Below, one piece after another: positions 21,450-30,834 of a stretch of DNA of 64,000 bases. The translations under genes and the position numbers were made by a program. How positions within the stretch are numbered: position 1 is the stretch's first letter; the number at the start of each line of letters is the position of its first letter. The DNA is taken from the NCBI GenBank assembly GCA_001566295.1, contig KQ964249.1:1054001-1118000 (forward strand), given 5' to 3'. The notes under the pieces are model-generated. The model searched no databases and had not been told where the DNA came from. It saw nothing but the letters and a program-made list of their open reading frames with translations. This DNA comes from Microdochium bolleyi. Lineage: Eukaryota; Ascomycota; Sordariomycetes; Xylariales; Microdochiaceae.

Positions 21450-22841
21450 ATGTTCGCCAGAACCACCATGCGCTCGACGCGCATCCTCAGCAGTGCCAGA
21501 AATGGCGCCACCGCCTTCACCAAGGTACGACGAATCACCACGACGCCGCCACCCCCAGCACGCCAGCATCAAATACGCCGCGCCCGTGAGAAGAAGGCCG
21601 AGAGCCTATGCCGAAAATACCACGGCTTGCAATGGGCTGGGCAGGGCCCTGAGAGCTTGCTTGGGGCGTGGTGCCGATGCTGAGAGAGGACGGATTGAAG
21701 ACTCGCTTCGACAGATGGCTGACTGTGTTTCACTTCTTGTAGCGGACCATCTCGTCGAACGCCGGTGCTGCCGAGTCTCCCGCCAGACTCAACATGGCTG
21801 CCGCCGCCTCGACTGCCGCTGCCATCGGCTCCGTCGCTTGGTACTACCACCTCTACGGCAGTACCGCTCACGCCATGACGCCTGCCGAGGAAGGGTACGT
21901 TGCACCGTCCAATATCACTCTGGAGTCTATGGGAGATCCTCCGAGTCCTCTTTTAGGACTCCGGGATGTTCTTGTCTCCTACGTCTCGACAGGTGTCTTC
22001 ATCGTGATGACAACTAGGCTAACATTGGTCTCACAGTCTGCACCCGACTTCTTACCCTTGGGTCCACAACCAGTGGCTTAAGACCTTCGACCACCAGGCG
22101 TAAGCATCCCTCGGCATATTCTACAACACCAGAATGAACGCCGCCTTACTAACACCTCTCAATAGTCTGCGCCGTGGTTTCCAGGTCTACCAGGAAGTCT
22201 GCGCCGCCTGCCACTCGCTCAACCGTGTCCCTTACAGAACACTCGTCGGTACCATCCTCACTGTCGATGAGGCCAAGGCCCTGGCCGAGGCGAACGAGTA
22301 CGATAGCGAGCCCAACGACCAGGGTGACATTGAGAAGCGCCCCGGCAAGCTCTCCGACTACATCCCCGCCCCCTACAAGAACGACGAGGCCGCTCGTGCT
22401 GCCAACAACGGTGCTCTTCCCCCGGATTTGAGCTTGATCGTCAAGGCTCGCCACGGCGGTTGCGACTACCTCTTCAGCTTGCTGACTGGCTACCCCGATG
22501 AGCCCCCTGCGGGAGCTCAGGTCGGTGCTGGCCTCAACTTCAACCCTTACTTCCCCGGTACCGGTATCGCCATGGCCCGTGTCTTGTACGACGGACTTGT
22601 CGAGTACGAGGATGAGACCCCCGCCACTACATCTCAGATGGCCAAGGACGTTGTCGAGTTCCTCAACTGGGCTGCCGAGCCCGAGATGGACGACCGCAAG
22701 CGCATGGGTATGAAGGTTCTGACCGTCACCACTGTTCTGTTCGCCCTCAGCGTCTGGATCAAGCGGTACAAGTGGGCGGCTGTTAAGACGAGAAAGATTG
22801 TGTACGACCCGCCCAAGGTCTCCAACAGCGTCCGCTCGTAA
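21450..22841 (+). CDS. CYT1: Cytochrome c1, heme protein of respiratory complex III
   Basis: Mitochondrial inner-membrane c-type cytochrome that passes electrons from the Rieske protein to cytochrome c. Four exons: 21450-21524, 21743-21894, 22037-22099, 22166-22841, giving 321 aa. The N-terminus (MFARTTMRSTRILSSAR) is a basic presequence, followed by an Ala-rich hydrophobic sorting segment. The mature start GLHPTSYPWVHNQWLKTFDHQ, the heme-attachment motif CAACH (Cys109, Cys112, His113), NRVPYRTLVG, the GGCDYLFSLLTGY block, and the C-terminal anchor (TVTTVLFALSVWIKRYKW) are all present. Exon 3 is only 63 nt, and all junction phases agree. The CCAAT cluster upstream fits respiratory regulation. 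Confidence 0.96.
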
Positions 22842-23608
22842 AAAAGATATCCGACACCGAATGTAATACTAGTCTGTCCCGTTAAGTTCCTTCTTCTGGC
22901 GGAGACGGGCGATGATTTGAGGTTGCAGACTGCGGAGCAGCCCTGGAGCTCTACTCTAGAGTGTATATCAAGTTCATCATTTTAGAAGCCAACGACAAAC
23001 GATTCCATATGTGATGCTCGTTCGCCCGGTCCTCCTTGCTCATGACCTTGGGTTGCCCCTGTCTTCCCACCGAGCGCAAGGTGCACAGGTTTGACATAAA
23101 TGACCAGGCCTGTGTCGCCAGATTCACTTGCCTTGCCACAAGTGACTGCAATCACCATCGTTTGTTCACTGTTATGCACGCATCACTACTACCACAGGGC
23201 TCGTTTGTGCTGTATGATCTCAGGCAGACCATGTGCCCCACTTTATGATGGCTCACGACATTTCCGCAAGAGCGCTTGGGTCGTCGTGAATTTGCTTCTC
23301 CTCAACTTGCCAGGACAAACTTTGCTCATGCACTTACACAGCGCGACATACCCCATGGCGGACTTGTTAGAGAACCTGGCTGGCTTTTCAATCGATCACG
23401 GTTGACGCTGACGCCTACGATAGCTTTGCCCCTTTTGCACCGCGCCCGTCACTGTTGCTCACCCCGGCATCACCGGGATCAGCACATATCGTTACTTTAT
23501 TCAGGCGAGGACCGTCGAAAGATCTCTGCGAGCTTTCTAATATCACCAGATTATGAGCCGCTGGCATCGTCCATCGCGGTCTTCGATCTCAACCAGTATA
23601 AGACAGAC
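22842..23608. other. Intergenic region before the HhH-GPD gene
   Basis: Contains the CYT1 3' end and the next promoter. The glycosylase frame is open back to 23276, but the upstream peptide shows no conservation I recognise, so the start was set at 23609. No other gene is seen. Confidence 0.45.
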
Positions 23609-25837
23609 ATGGCTCCGCAACTGCGCACTCGGGCTGCCTCTCCAGCCCTAGCGAGCCATGGAAGAGACCCTCACAGTACCACAGCAGCAGCAGCAGCGGC
23701 ACCACCAGTCGGAACTCGCAGCTGCTTCGTTGGTGCTCAGCGCTATGAACACATACAACGCCGCCAAGAGCAGGAGCTGGCATCCGCCACCGCCGCCGCT
23801 TCCGTTGCCGATGAGGAGGACGATGAGGAGGACGATGAGGAGGACGATGAGGAGGACGATGAGGAGGACGATGAGGAGGACGATGAGGAGGAAGAGGATG
23901 AGCTGATGCTGTCGTCCGCGTTCAACTTCAGCCGCGAAGACCGCAGCATGATCCGCGAGTGCCTGCGCCACGGCCGCGGCGTGCCGGCGGAGGACATCGC
24001 ACAGATCCGCCAGGCTAGTCTGATGGTTGGCGCCGAGGCCTGGCTTGACCTCATTGCGTGCGCAGCGAGCATGATGGCGAGTAGGGAGCAGGAGCTGGCC
24101 GCTGTGGGGGAGTTTCGTGACCCGTTCGAAGGCAGGGATGTCTTTGGGTATGTGGCTCGCATTCTGGCGGACCAGGAAAGAGCTGTTAGGATGCGGCGGA
24201 GGCAGCGTCGTGGTGGGATGGGCGAAGGTAGGGGGTCAGAGGGTGTTCATGCTGGCAACAATCGTACTGTTGATGCAGAGGTCAGCACGGCTACTAGCCA
24301 AGGTGCGCCACAAGTTGAGCAGGGAAAGGGCCTACCGGACAAGGGCATCAAGAGGGGCTCGAGGCGAGCTGCAGAGTCGCCGTACTGGTTGGTCACGCCG
24401 TCCAGCGCCAATGACGGTGCCGGCGCGGGGGACAACTGTCGTCAGGATGGGAGAGGGGAGGCGAAGAGGCAACGAAAGAAGGCCAAGCGTCGTGTTCGTC
24501 GTCAGAGCACGCAAGATTCGGGCGAGCGTGTTGATACCGATGTGCCGTCATCCTTGGTGATGGGGGACACAACAACGGGTGTCACTGGTCCGTTTTTGCA
24601 AGCCACAGCTCTCGGAGACGCACATGCAGTAGTCGTGACTACACAAGGTGTGCCGCGAGTCCCAGTCTTGAACCCAAGTACCGGGACAGGGACCCGTGGG
24701 GTGCTAAGAGGTGCCAAAGACGAGAAGGCATCCGGGTCTGAGATTGCGCTTGTCACCAAATCTGCCCACAAATCTGCGGGAAACCCAGGCCAAAGCATAC
24801 CGGAATCACCCCCATTAAGCACAAATGAGCATGATGGCACTCTTGCTGTGAAAGAGGAGATCAATATCACGCTCCAGCCCGGAACACCACGACGTGTCAC
24901 GAGATCATTATTCTTCATCACACCGGAAAAGCCAACAACAGCGACGATAGCAGCAACACCACTCTCGTCACTCAAGACTAAAAGTCCCCGTCCGCCCCGC
25001 GGCACAGTAAGCTGCTTGCCCTTCCCACGCCTCGACGCGCCGTGCTTCGGCGTCGCACAAACGCGGTACACGCACGACCCCTTCCGGCTGTTGATCGCAG
25101 TCACGTTCCTGATCCGCACAAAGGGGACGACCTCGATGCCCGTGTTCCGCGAGCTCATAGAGCAGTACCCGACGCCCAAGGACCTCAGCGAGGCTGATCC
25201 TGTCGAGATCGAAGCCATGATCAGACATCTTGGGCTTTCGAACAACCGCACGGCCACAATACAGAAGTACGCGCGGCTGTGGGAGGAGAATCCGCCGCAG
25301 CCAGGGGTTCGGTATGGTGTCAAGAACTATCCCAAGCAGGGCGATGGCAAGGACGTGCGGGCTGGGGAGAAGCTGGATCCAGAGGACCCGCGGGAGGCTG
25401 CGTGGGAGATTGGGCATCTAACGCAGGGTCGTTACGCTATTGACAGCTGGCGGATATTTTGTCGGGACGTGTTCCTGGGCAGGGCCAGTAACAACGAGCA
25501 AATCCCTGAGGGCGGCGTTTCATCAGTCACGAACTCTGCTTCCAAGAATACCAAGAGCAGGAGACGAAAGAGCAGCACCACCCCGCTCAGCAGGACGGAA
25601 AGTGTGTTCCAGCCTGAGTGGATGCGCGTGCTGCCAGAGGACAAGGAGTTGCGAGCATATCTGCGATGGATGTGGATGCGGGAGGGATGGGAATGGGATC
25701 CCCTCACGGGCGAGCGGACAGTGCTGTCGCGGGAGATGTACGAGGCGGTGCAGGAAGGCAGAGTCGTCTGGGACAACACGGGCAAGCTGGTTATTGTGCC
25801 GCCAGCAGCGGGGAAGCAGCAGGCTTCTGATAGGTGA
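23609..25837 (+). CDS. MBD4-like HhH-GPD DNA glycosylase with long N-terminal region
   Basis: Predicted nuclear base-excision repair enzyme, 742 aa in a single exon. The C-terminal domain (about residues 485-690) matches the MBD4-type HhH-GPD fold: a DPFRLLIAVTFLIRT helix, MPVFRELIEQYPTPKDL, IEAMIRHLGLSNNRTATI, then GRYAIDSWRIFCRDVFLGR. In MBD4 the equivalent Asp (here Asp612) is the catalytic residue and removes T or U from G mismatches arising by deamination of methyl-C or C. The terminal block with WMRVLPEDKELRAYLRWMW resembles the family's closing helix. I see no methyl-CpG-binding domain. The N-terminal two-thirds is low-complexity, with an acidic (DEED)6 repeat near residues 68-95 and several basic patches. 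An upstream in-frame start is possible. Confidence 0.8.
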   Translation: MAPQLRTRAASPALASHGRDPHSTTAAAAAAPPVGTRSCFVGAQRYEHIQRRQEQELASATAAASVADEEDDEEDDEEDDEEDDEEDDEEDDEEEEDELMLSSAFNFSREDRSMIRECLRHGRGVPAEDIAQIRQASLMVGAEAWLDLIACAASMMASREQELAAVGEFRDPFEGRDVFGYVARILADQERAVRMRRRQRRGGMGEGRGSEGVHAGNNRTVDAEVSTATSQGAPQVEQGKGLPDKGIKRGSRRAAESPYWLVTPSSANDGAGAGDNCRQDGRGEAKRQRKKAKRRVRRQSTQDSGERVDTDVPSSLVMGDTTTGVTGPFLQATALGDAHAVVVTTQGVPRVPVLNPSTGTGTRGVLRGAKDEKASGSEIALVTKSAHKSAGNPGQSIPESPPLSTNEHDGTLAVKEEINITLQPGTPRRVTRSLFFITPEKPTTATIAATPLSSLKTKSPRPPRGTVSCLPFPRLDAPCFGVAQTRYTHDPFRLLIAVTFLIRTKGTTSMPVFRELIEQYPTPKDLSEADPVEIEAMIRHLGLSNNRTATIQKYARLWEENPPQPGVRYGVKNYPKQGDGKDVRAGEKLDPEDPREAAWEIGHLTQGRYAIDSWRIFCRDVFLGRASNNEQIPEGGVSSVTNSASKNTKSRRRKSSTTPLSRTESVFQPEWMRVLPEDKELRAYLRWMWMREGWEWDPLTGERTVLSREMYEAVQEGRVVWDNTGKLVIVPPAAGKQQASDR
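23810..23893 (+). repeat. 12-bp coding minisatellite (DEED repeat)
   Basis: Six perfect tandem copies of GATGAGGAGGAC (23810-23881), followed by a seventh with one change. It encodes repeated Asp-Glu-Glu-Asp inside the HhH-GPD gene. Copy number likely varies between strains (inference). Confidence 0.95.
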
Positions 25838-26677
25838 TGCGGTTTGTCCGTCACCATACTGGTTTGGCACAGACGATGAGAGACTTTGGATATACTGCAC
25901 GGACTGAGTAGTCCGTCTCCATTGTGCGTCTAAATTCTGCATGCAGGAGTTATCCAGGGTGAGTGAGTGATGCCAGACGCCTGACACAGTACAACGTGAA
26001 GCATTTCTGGCATCTTGTTTATGGCCGACACCATGAAAGGTGTTGCAGGGCACTTTTTCAATATCATGTAATTAAGGTGAGAGCCATGTTGTTCTTGAGA
26101 ATCGTATGAACTAGGAGAAGTCGACGTCTTTGTCCTTGATGGTAGATGCAGGACATCCATCCCAGCTGTGCAGCAATTGTGCACGAGATCCAGGTCGTTG
26201 GCTTTGTTGGAGCGGACTTCCCCGCACGTCATCGCGCCCCGGGTGATCTCCATCCAGGCCGTTGGCTGCGGAGGACGCCGAGAACGGCAGCCGGCGGGGA
26301 CGTTCTCCGATCGCAGTGGGATTTGGGGACCCCCGCGAGCCCCCGCACCCCTGCCGCGCCCACCCACAGACGCTGGGGCGGCCCAACGCACACCTGGACA
26401 CACCACCTTATCTACGCGTACGCAACTTCAGATCCTTCGAGTCTGCAGTAGATCTGTCGCTTGACCTGTCGGTTCTTGGCGAGAGCGAGAGAGAAAGAGA
26501 GCGAGTTCTGTCTGAGCCAACTTCGACGTTGAGCTATCCCTGCAAGTGTTGAGCCACGCCGATCGTCGGCAGGTACTTTGCACAGGCTGTCCCATCGGGA
26601 TCATCGCAACCTCGAGGGCGGGACACGAGCCTCACGTGAGACTCCCCGACACTGCCAGACAGTCTTGCTACTGAGCA
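25838..26677. other. Intergenic region before pyroglutamyl peptidase
   Basis: 840 bp with the 3' end of the glycosylase gene and the next promoter. A purine tract (GAGA-rich) near 26480-26500 is visible. Short overlapping open frames here show no motif. Confidence 0.45.
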
Positions 26678-27783
26678 ATGGGGTCCATCGATCCGACGCC
26701 TGAGGAGGTGACGGTCCTTGTGACCGGCTTCGGGGTGAGTTACTCTCGCCATGCCCTTTTCTCTCCTCCTCTCATTCTCCTCCCATCTCCCGATACTGGA
26801 GAACCCTGACCACTGACTCGCTGGACCCTGCCCCGTCTCTCATGTCATGAAGCCGTTCAAGGAGCAGTACCCCAAGAACCCGTCCTGGGAGATCGCCTCG
26901 TCCCTGCCAGACTACCTGCCCGCCGAGCGGGTCAAGGATCCCAACGCTACTGGACGGGGTGGCAGTGGCCACCCTGCACCGCCGCGGGTCCGCATCGTGA
27001 CGCCAAAGGAGGCGATCCGGGTGAACTATGACGTGGTTCGGGAGATGGTCCCGTCGCTGTGGGATGACGTGAGGGACGACGATGTCGAGAACCCCGTGGC
27101 AACGACGGCGGACGATGCAACAACCTCTGACATCCCAGCCGATGCCGGGGACGATCAGTCCACATCAACAACAACAGCCCCGACCAAGAAGAAGAAGAAC
27201 AAGTACGACTTTGTCCTGCATATCGGCATGGCCGGCCCGCAGCCCATGTACCAAATCGAGCGGCGCGGCCACCGGGACGGCTACCGGCTGCGCGACGTCG
27301 ACGGGAACCTGCTTGGGGACGAGGAGCGGCACGAGACCCAGGGCGACCGCTGGGTGTGGCACGGCGTGCCGCACGAGCTGCTCACGGATCTCGACATTGA
27401 GGGCGTGTATAAGCGGTGGGTCGCGCGGTGTCCGGTGAGTCTTTCTGCTTCTGGTGTACCTACACTTCCTGCACCTCGTCCTACCTACTGCCTGCATATA
27501 GCTGTTCCACTTGGAGTGAATATCGCTAACGCGGGTCACGCCTTGTCAGAAACGCGACAACACCGCCCTCCGCATATCCGAAGACCCGGGGCGGTATCTG
27601 TGCGACTTCATCTACTTCAGCAGCCTCGCGCACCTGTGGAAGCAGGGGAAGCCGCGCGACGTGCTGTTTCTGCACGTCCCCGCCGTCGCGGACGACGATA
27701 TCCTGGGGTACGGCCGGGAGCTCGTGCTGCAGCTCATCAGGGCGATCGTGGAGGTTCATCTCACGGGGCCGCAGCGGGAGTAA
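26678..27783 (+). CDS. Pyroglutamyl-peptidase I (cysteine peptidase family C15)
   Basis: Cytosolic peptidase that removes N-terminal pyroglutamate. Exons 26678-26734, 26853-27434 and 27550-27783 give 290 aa, longer than bacterial enzymes (about 215 aa) but usual for filamentous fungi. Exon 1 ends VLVTGFG and exon 2 begins PFKEQYPKNPSWEIASSL, rebuilding the family's start (TGFGPF...NPSWE). HIGMAGPQPMYQIERR follows an acidic, Thr/Lys-rich insertion. The catalytic Cys lies in RYLCDFIYFSSL and the catalytic His in VLFLHVP, in family order. The first acceptor (TGAAG) is not the commonest YAG type, but frame and conservation support it. Confidence 0.9.
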
Positions 27784-28617
27784 GGCTGTTGAGGCACGGG
27801 GTTGATGAGAAATTCATTTTGCGGATCATGCTCGGCTGGTCTGGCTCGGGCTTGGATAGGACAGCAGCGGAGGACGTTGGGGTGCATACGTGTCGAGTCT
27901 GCAAACTTCTTTTCTGCAGCATATGGCGATTCTCCACGCATACCTGATTCTTGACTGGACTATGACATTTTATGCTGGATGATAGGATCTATTGGTTCAG
28001 AAGTGAGTACATGGCAACCTGCCTAGTGGCTCTGAGCCCCGAAGTGATAACCCTTGGTTCTTTTCAAATCACCACATAAACAGTCTCGTAGTTTACACCC
28101 TTCATCCTACTTTCAAGATATCAGGTCACAGAGGTATTCGAGGCACAAAGTCTGAACAACAAACCACCAGTATGCTGGACTTGGGAGCACTTCGGCTCTC
28201 TCACATCCTCAAAGTAACCACACAGTGCAGAATGCAGCAATTGACCTCCTGTGGTAAACCGCTCCCTCAACGGCATCGGCATTTTGCTTTTCCCGCTCTA
28301 CCGTGCTCGCAGACCTTAGATTCCCGGAGCAAGGACCACTTTTGCGGCTGCGGGTGCGGCCGCTGCCGTCCCCCGACTTCCGGCGTCCCGGCTCCGCTAA
28401 CCTCGAACCCCTCATCTCGAAAGCCTCACTCGTCATCAGTCCTTTCCTTCTCCCTCAACCCTTACTCTCAACCATTATTTTCGCCCATTTGCAACCATAT
28501 CCAGGCAGACGAAAAGAGAAAAACCAAGTCCTTCAATCCGGGGTCAAAAGCGATACGGCAACTATCTAGACAAAACACCCTTCCAGACCCGACGACAATA
28601 ACCTGACGTCCTTCAAG
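27784..28617. other. Intergenic region before the small Cys protein
   Basis: 834 bp of 3' and 5' untranslated and promoter sequence. The stretch 28390-28560 is pyrimidine-rich (CTC/CCT), as is common just upstream of fungal start codons. No gene is seen. Confidence 0.45.
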
Positions 28618-28966
28618 ATGTGTATGGAAGCATCCTGCTCCGTCTGCAGTACGTCCTGCCGCTCTGAATTTTTCCCCTCCCACTTCCACCCCCGCTCCCC
28701 TAACTTGTCCCGCCCTCCCTGGAACGACCGCACCCAAAAGTCTGACGGGCAAATACTTATGTTCAAATCAATAAATAGACAAGACGTCCTGGAAAGGCTG
28801 CGGCGCCCACATCCCGGGCGTGCTGGACCTGATCGCCCCGGGCGACTGGTGCACATGCAAGCCGTCCGTCGACGTCGGCGGGCGCGCGTACCCGCCCAAG
28901 GCCGGCTCGGGCAAGAGCGCCGCCGAGGCTGCCGCCGAGGCTGCGGAGGCCGCGCAGGACTCTTGA
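28618..28966 (+). CDS. Small conserved cysteine-rich fungal protein (72 aa)
   Basis: Two exons, 28618-28648 and 28779-28966, joined at a split Asn codon (A/AC), give 72 aa. The sequence starts MCMEASCSVCNKTSWKGCG and continues GAHIPGVLDLIAPGDWCTC, with an Ala/Glu-rich tail. The spacing of CxxxxCxxC, then GCGxH and WCTC, suggests a small zinc- or metal-binding knuckle. From memory, short proteins beginning MCMEA.C and containing W.GCGAHI are widespread in ascomycetes without a known function; I cannot cite one. The intron ends AATAAATAG. The gene is too short and split to be found by length alone. Confidence 0.8.
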
Positions 28967-29538
28967 GCAACCCTAGCCCCCCCCCCCCCCCCTTCTTTCC
29001 CACTACATCTTGCTCCCTCTCTCTCTCTATTAAGGGGCCGGGGGAGCGGGATCATAAAGCTGGGGCAGGGATGCTTTTTTTGGGATCGGATCTGAGAAAT
29101 GAGGAGCATTGTGGCAGTGTTTGCGCAGAACGCTGAGTGCGCGGTTAACGGCATGAAAGATTTTGGTGGTTTTGTGGTTGGAGTTTCGGCGAGTTATAGG
29201 GCGCATATAGATGGAGTGGTGGTTGATGGCGTTTGGGGGACGAAGAATATTTGTGTGTGTGCGGTGGGCTGGCTCATGAGACGACATGCAGCATCAAGCA
29301 ATGTAAGAAGTTTCCATTCTGGTGTGCGACGCAGCAAACTTATAACGTAGCTCCTATAACCAGTTCAGCGTGCAGCGTAAGAGGTCAATACTCATGGCTC
29401 GTGTATTTATTGTCGTCTATCGTGGCCCGCTCGGTCTATTTCTCTCTAAATATGTAATCATCGACACCCTGATATCTCTGGCTGGCTTGTTCAGATCGTA
29501 CCACAGGCGCCCGGGGTCTACACCTTCTGTGCCTCCTT
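28967..29538. other. Convergent spacer with homopolymer and CT tracts
   Basis: Tail-to-tail region of the small Cys gene and the OYE gene. A run of 16 C (28977-28992) is followed by a CT-rich tract (about 29014-29028). No gene is seen. Confidence 0.6.
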
Positions 29539-30834
29539 TCACAACTTCTGTTCCTTCTTCCACCCAGCGCGGCTATACTGGTGCGGCCATACCACGGCGA
29601 CTCCCAGGTTGTGCGCGACTCGCAGAGGGAACTCTGGCTCGCGCAGTAGCTGCCTCCCGATAAGCACGACATCAGCCTGGGTGTTGGCCCCAGACTCCTG
29701 CTCAACCTCCACCGTGCCACTCGAGGGGCCCGCGGGCTTGCCCTCCTGCACGATGGACCTCGCCATCTCGCCCTCGGTGATCATGCCGACCGCACCAATG
29801 AGCAGCTTGAGCCCAGCCTCCTTGATGGCCTGGCGGATCTTGCCGGCCATGTCGATCTGGTAGTACGTGTGCATGGCGATCTTGGCCTTGGAGTTATTGC
29901 CGCCAGAGCTGACGTCGAGCAGGTCGACGCCGGCCGCGGGAAGCAGCTTGGCGAGGCGGATGCTCTCCTCGAGCGTCCAGCTGGGCTCTCCGGTGTGCTC
30001 CATCCACTCGGTCGCGGAGATGCGTACCCACAGGGGCATGGTCTCTGGGATGACGCTGCGGATGCCCTCGATCACCTCAAAGAGCAGACGGGTACGGTTC
30101 TCGAAGCTGCCGCCGTACTTGTCAGTCCGCTGGTTGCTTGTCGGCGAGAGGAACTCGGTCAGCAGGTAGCCGTGGGCGCTGTGGATCTCGATGACGTCGA
30201 TGCCGGCCTCGACGGAGCGGCGGGCAGCGTCCTTGAAGCCCTGCAGGACCGTCTGGATGTCCTCGAGCGTCATCTCCTTGGGGGCGGGATAGCCGTTGGC
30301 GTACTGGATCGCGGAGGGGCCCCAGACGTGGTCGGGCCAGCCACCATTCTCCTTGGCGGCGACGGCACTGCCAATATCCTTGGGTGCCAGCCAGGCCGCG
30401 ACGGTGCTGGCCTTGCGGCCGGCGTGGGCGAGCTGGATGCCGAACTTCTGGCCTTGGGAGTGGGCAAAGTTGGCGAGGCGGCGGAGGGGCTCGATCTGGC
30501 TGTCCTGCCAGAGACCAGAATCCTCCGGGCTGATGCGACCGTTGGGCGTGACGGCAGTGGCCTCGACGATGGTGAGGGCGTTGCCGCGGATCATGAACTG
30601 GGAGAGGTGGGCAAAGTGCCAGTCTGTGAGGTGGCCATTGTCTGCCGAGTACTGGCACATGGGGGCGACGGCGAAGCGGTTGTGCAGCGTGACGCCGCGC
30701 ATCTGGAGCGGTTTGAACAGTGTCGGGGCATTCTCAGGGTCGAGAGCGGCGCCGACAGAGCCCGGCTGTGCTGGGGTGAAGTACGACACGCCCTCGGCGG
30801 CCTGGTTGACGAGGTCTGGTCGTGGAGCAGACAT
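29539..30834 (-). CDS. NADH:flavin oxidoreductase, old yellow enzyme (YqjM-like class)
   Basis: FMN-dependent ene-reductase, 431 aa, single exon. Residues from about 38 form the TIM barrel: LFKPLQMRGVTLHNRF, VAPMCQYSADNGHLTDWH (with the Cys and Tyr that modulate FMN in YqjM-type enzymes), QLAHAGRK, the substrate-binding His pair in IEIHSAHGYLLTEFLSP, YGGSFENRTRLLFEV, RISATEW and a C-terminal VLIGRQLLREPEFPLR. The PMCQYS motif places it with the bacterial-like (class III) OYEs rather than classical yeast OYE. The physiological substrate is unknown; such enzymes reduce activated alkenes. It has ordinary codon use and no biosynthetic cluster around it. Confidence 0.93.
   Translation of the reverse strand: MSAPRPDLVNQAAEGVSYFTPAQPGSVGAALDPENAPTLFKPLQMRGVTLHNRFAVAPMCQYSADNGHLTDWHFAHLSQFMIRGNALTIVEATAVTPNGRISPEDSGLWQDSQIEPLRRLANFAHSQGQKFGIQLAHAGRKASTVAAWLAPKDIGSAVAAKENGGWPDHVWGPSAIQYANGYPAPKEMTLEDIQTVLQGFKDAARRSVEAGIDVIEIHSAHGYLLTEFLSPTSNQRTDKYGGSFENRTRLLFEVIEGIRSVIPETMPLWVRISATEWMEHTGEPSWTLEESIRLAKLLPAAGVDLLDVSSGGNNSKAKIAMHTYYQIDMAGKIRQAIKEAGLKLLIGAVGMITEGEMARSIVQEGKPAGPSSGTVEVEQESGANTQADVVLIGRQLLREPEFPLRVAHNLGVAVVWPHQYSRAGWKKEQKL

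Noticed and set aside
23276..23608. Upstream start of the HhH-GPD protein at 23276
   Set aside because: The added 111 residues show no ordered motif, and the ATG at 23609 is better placed; kept only as a possibility.
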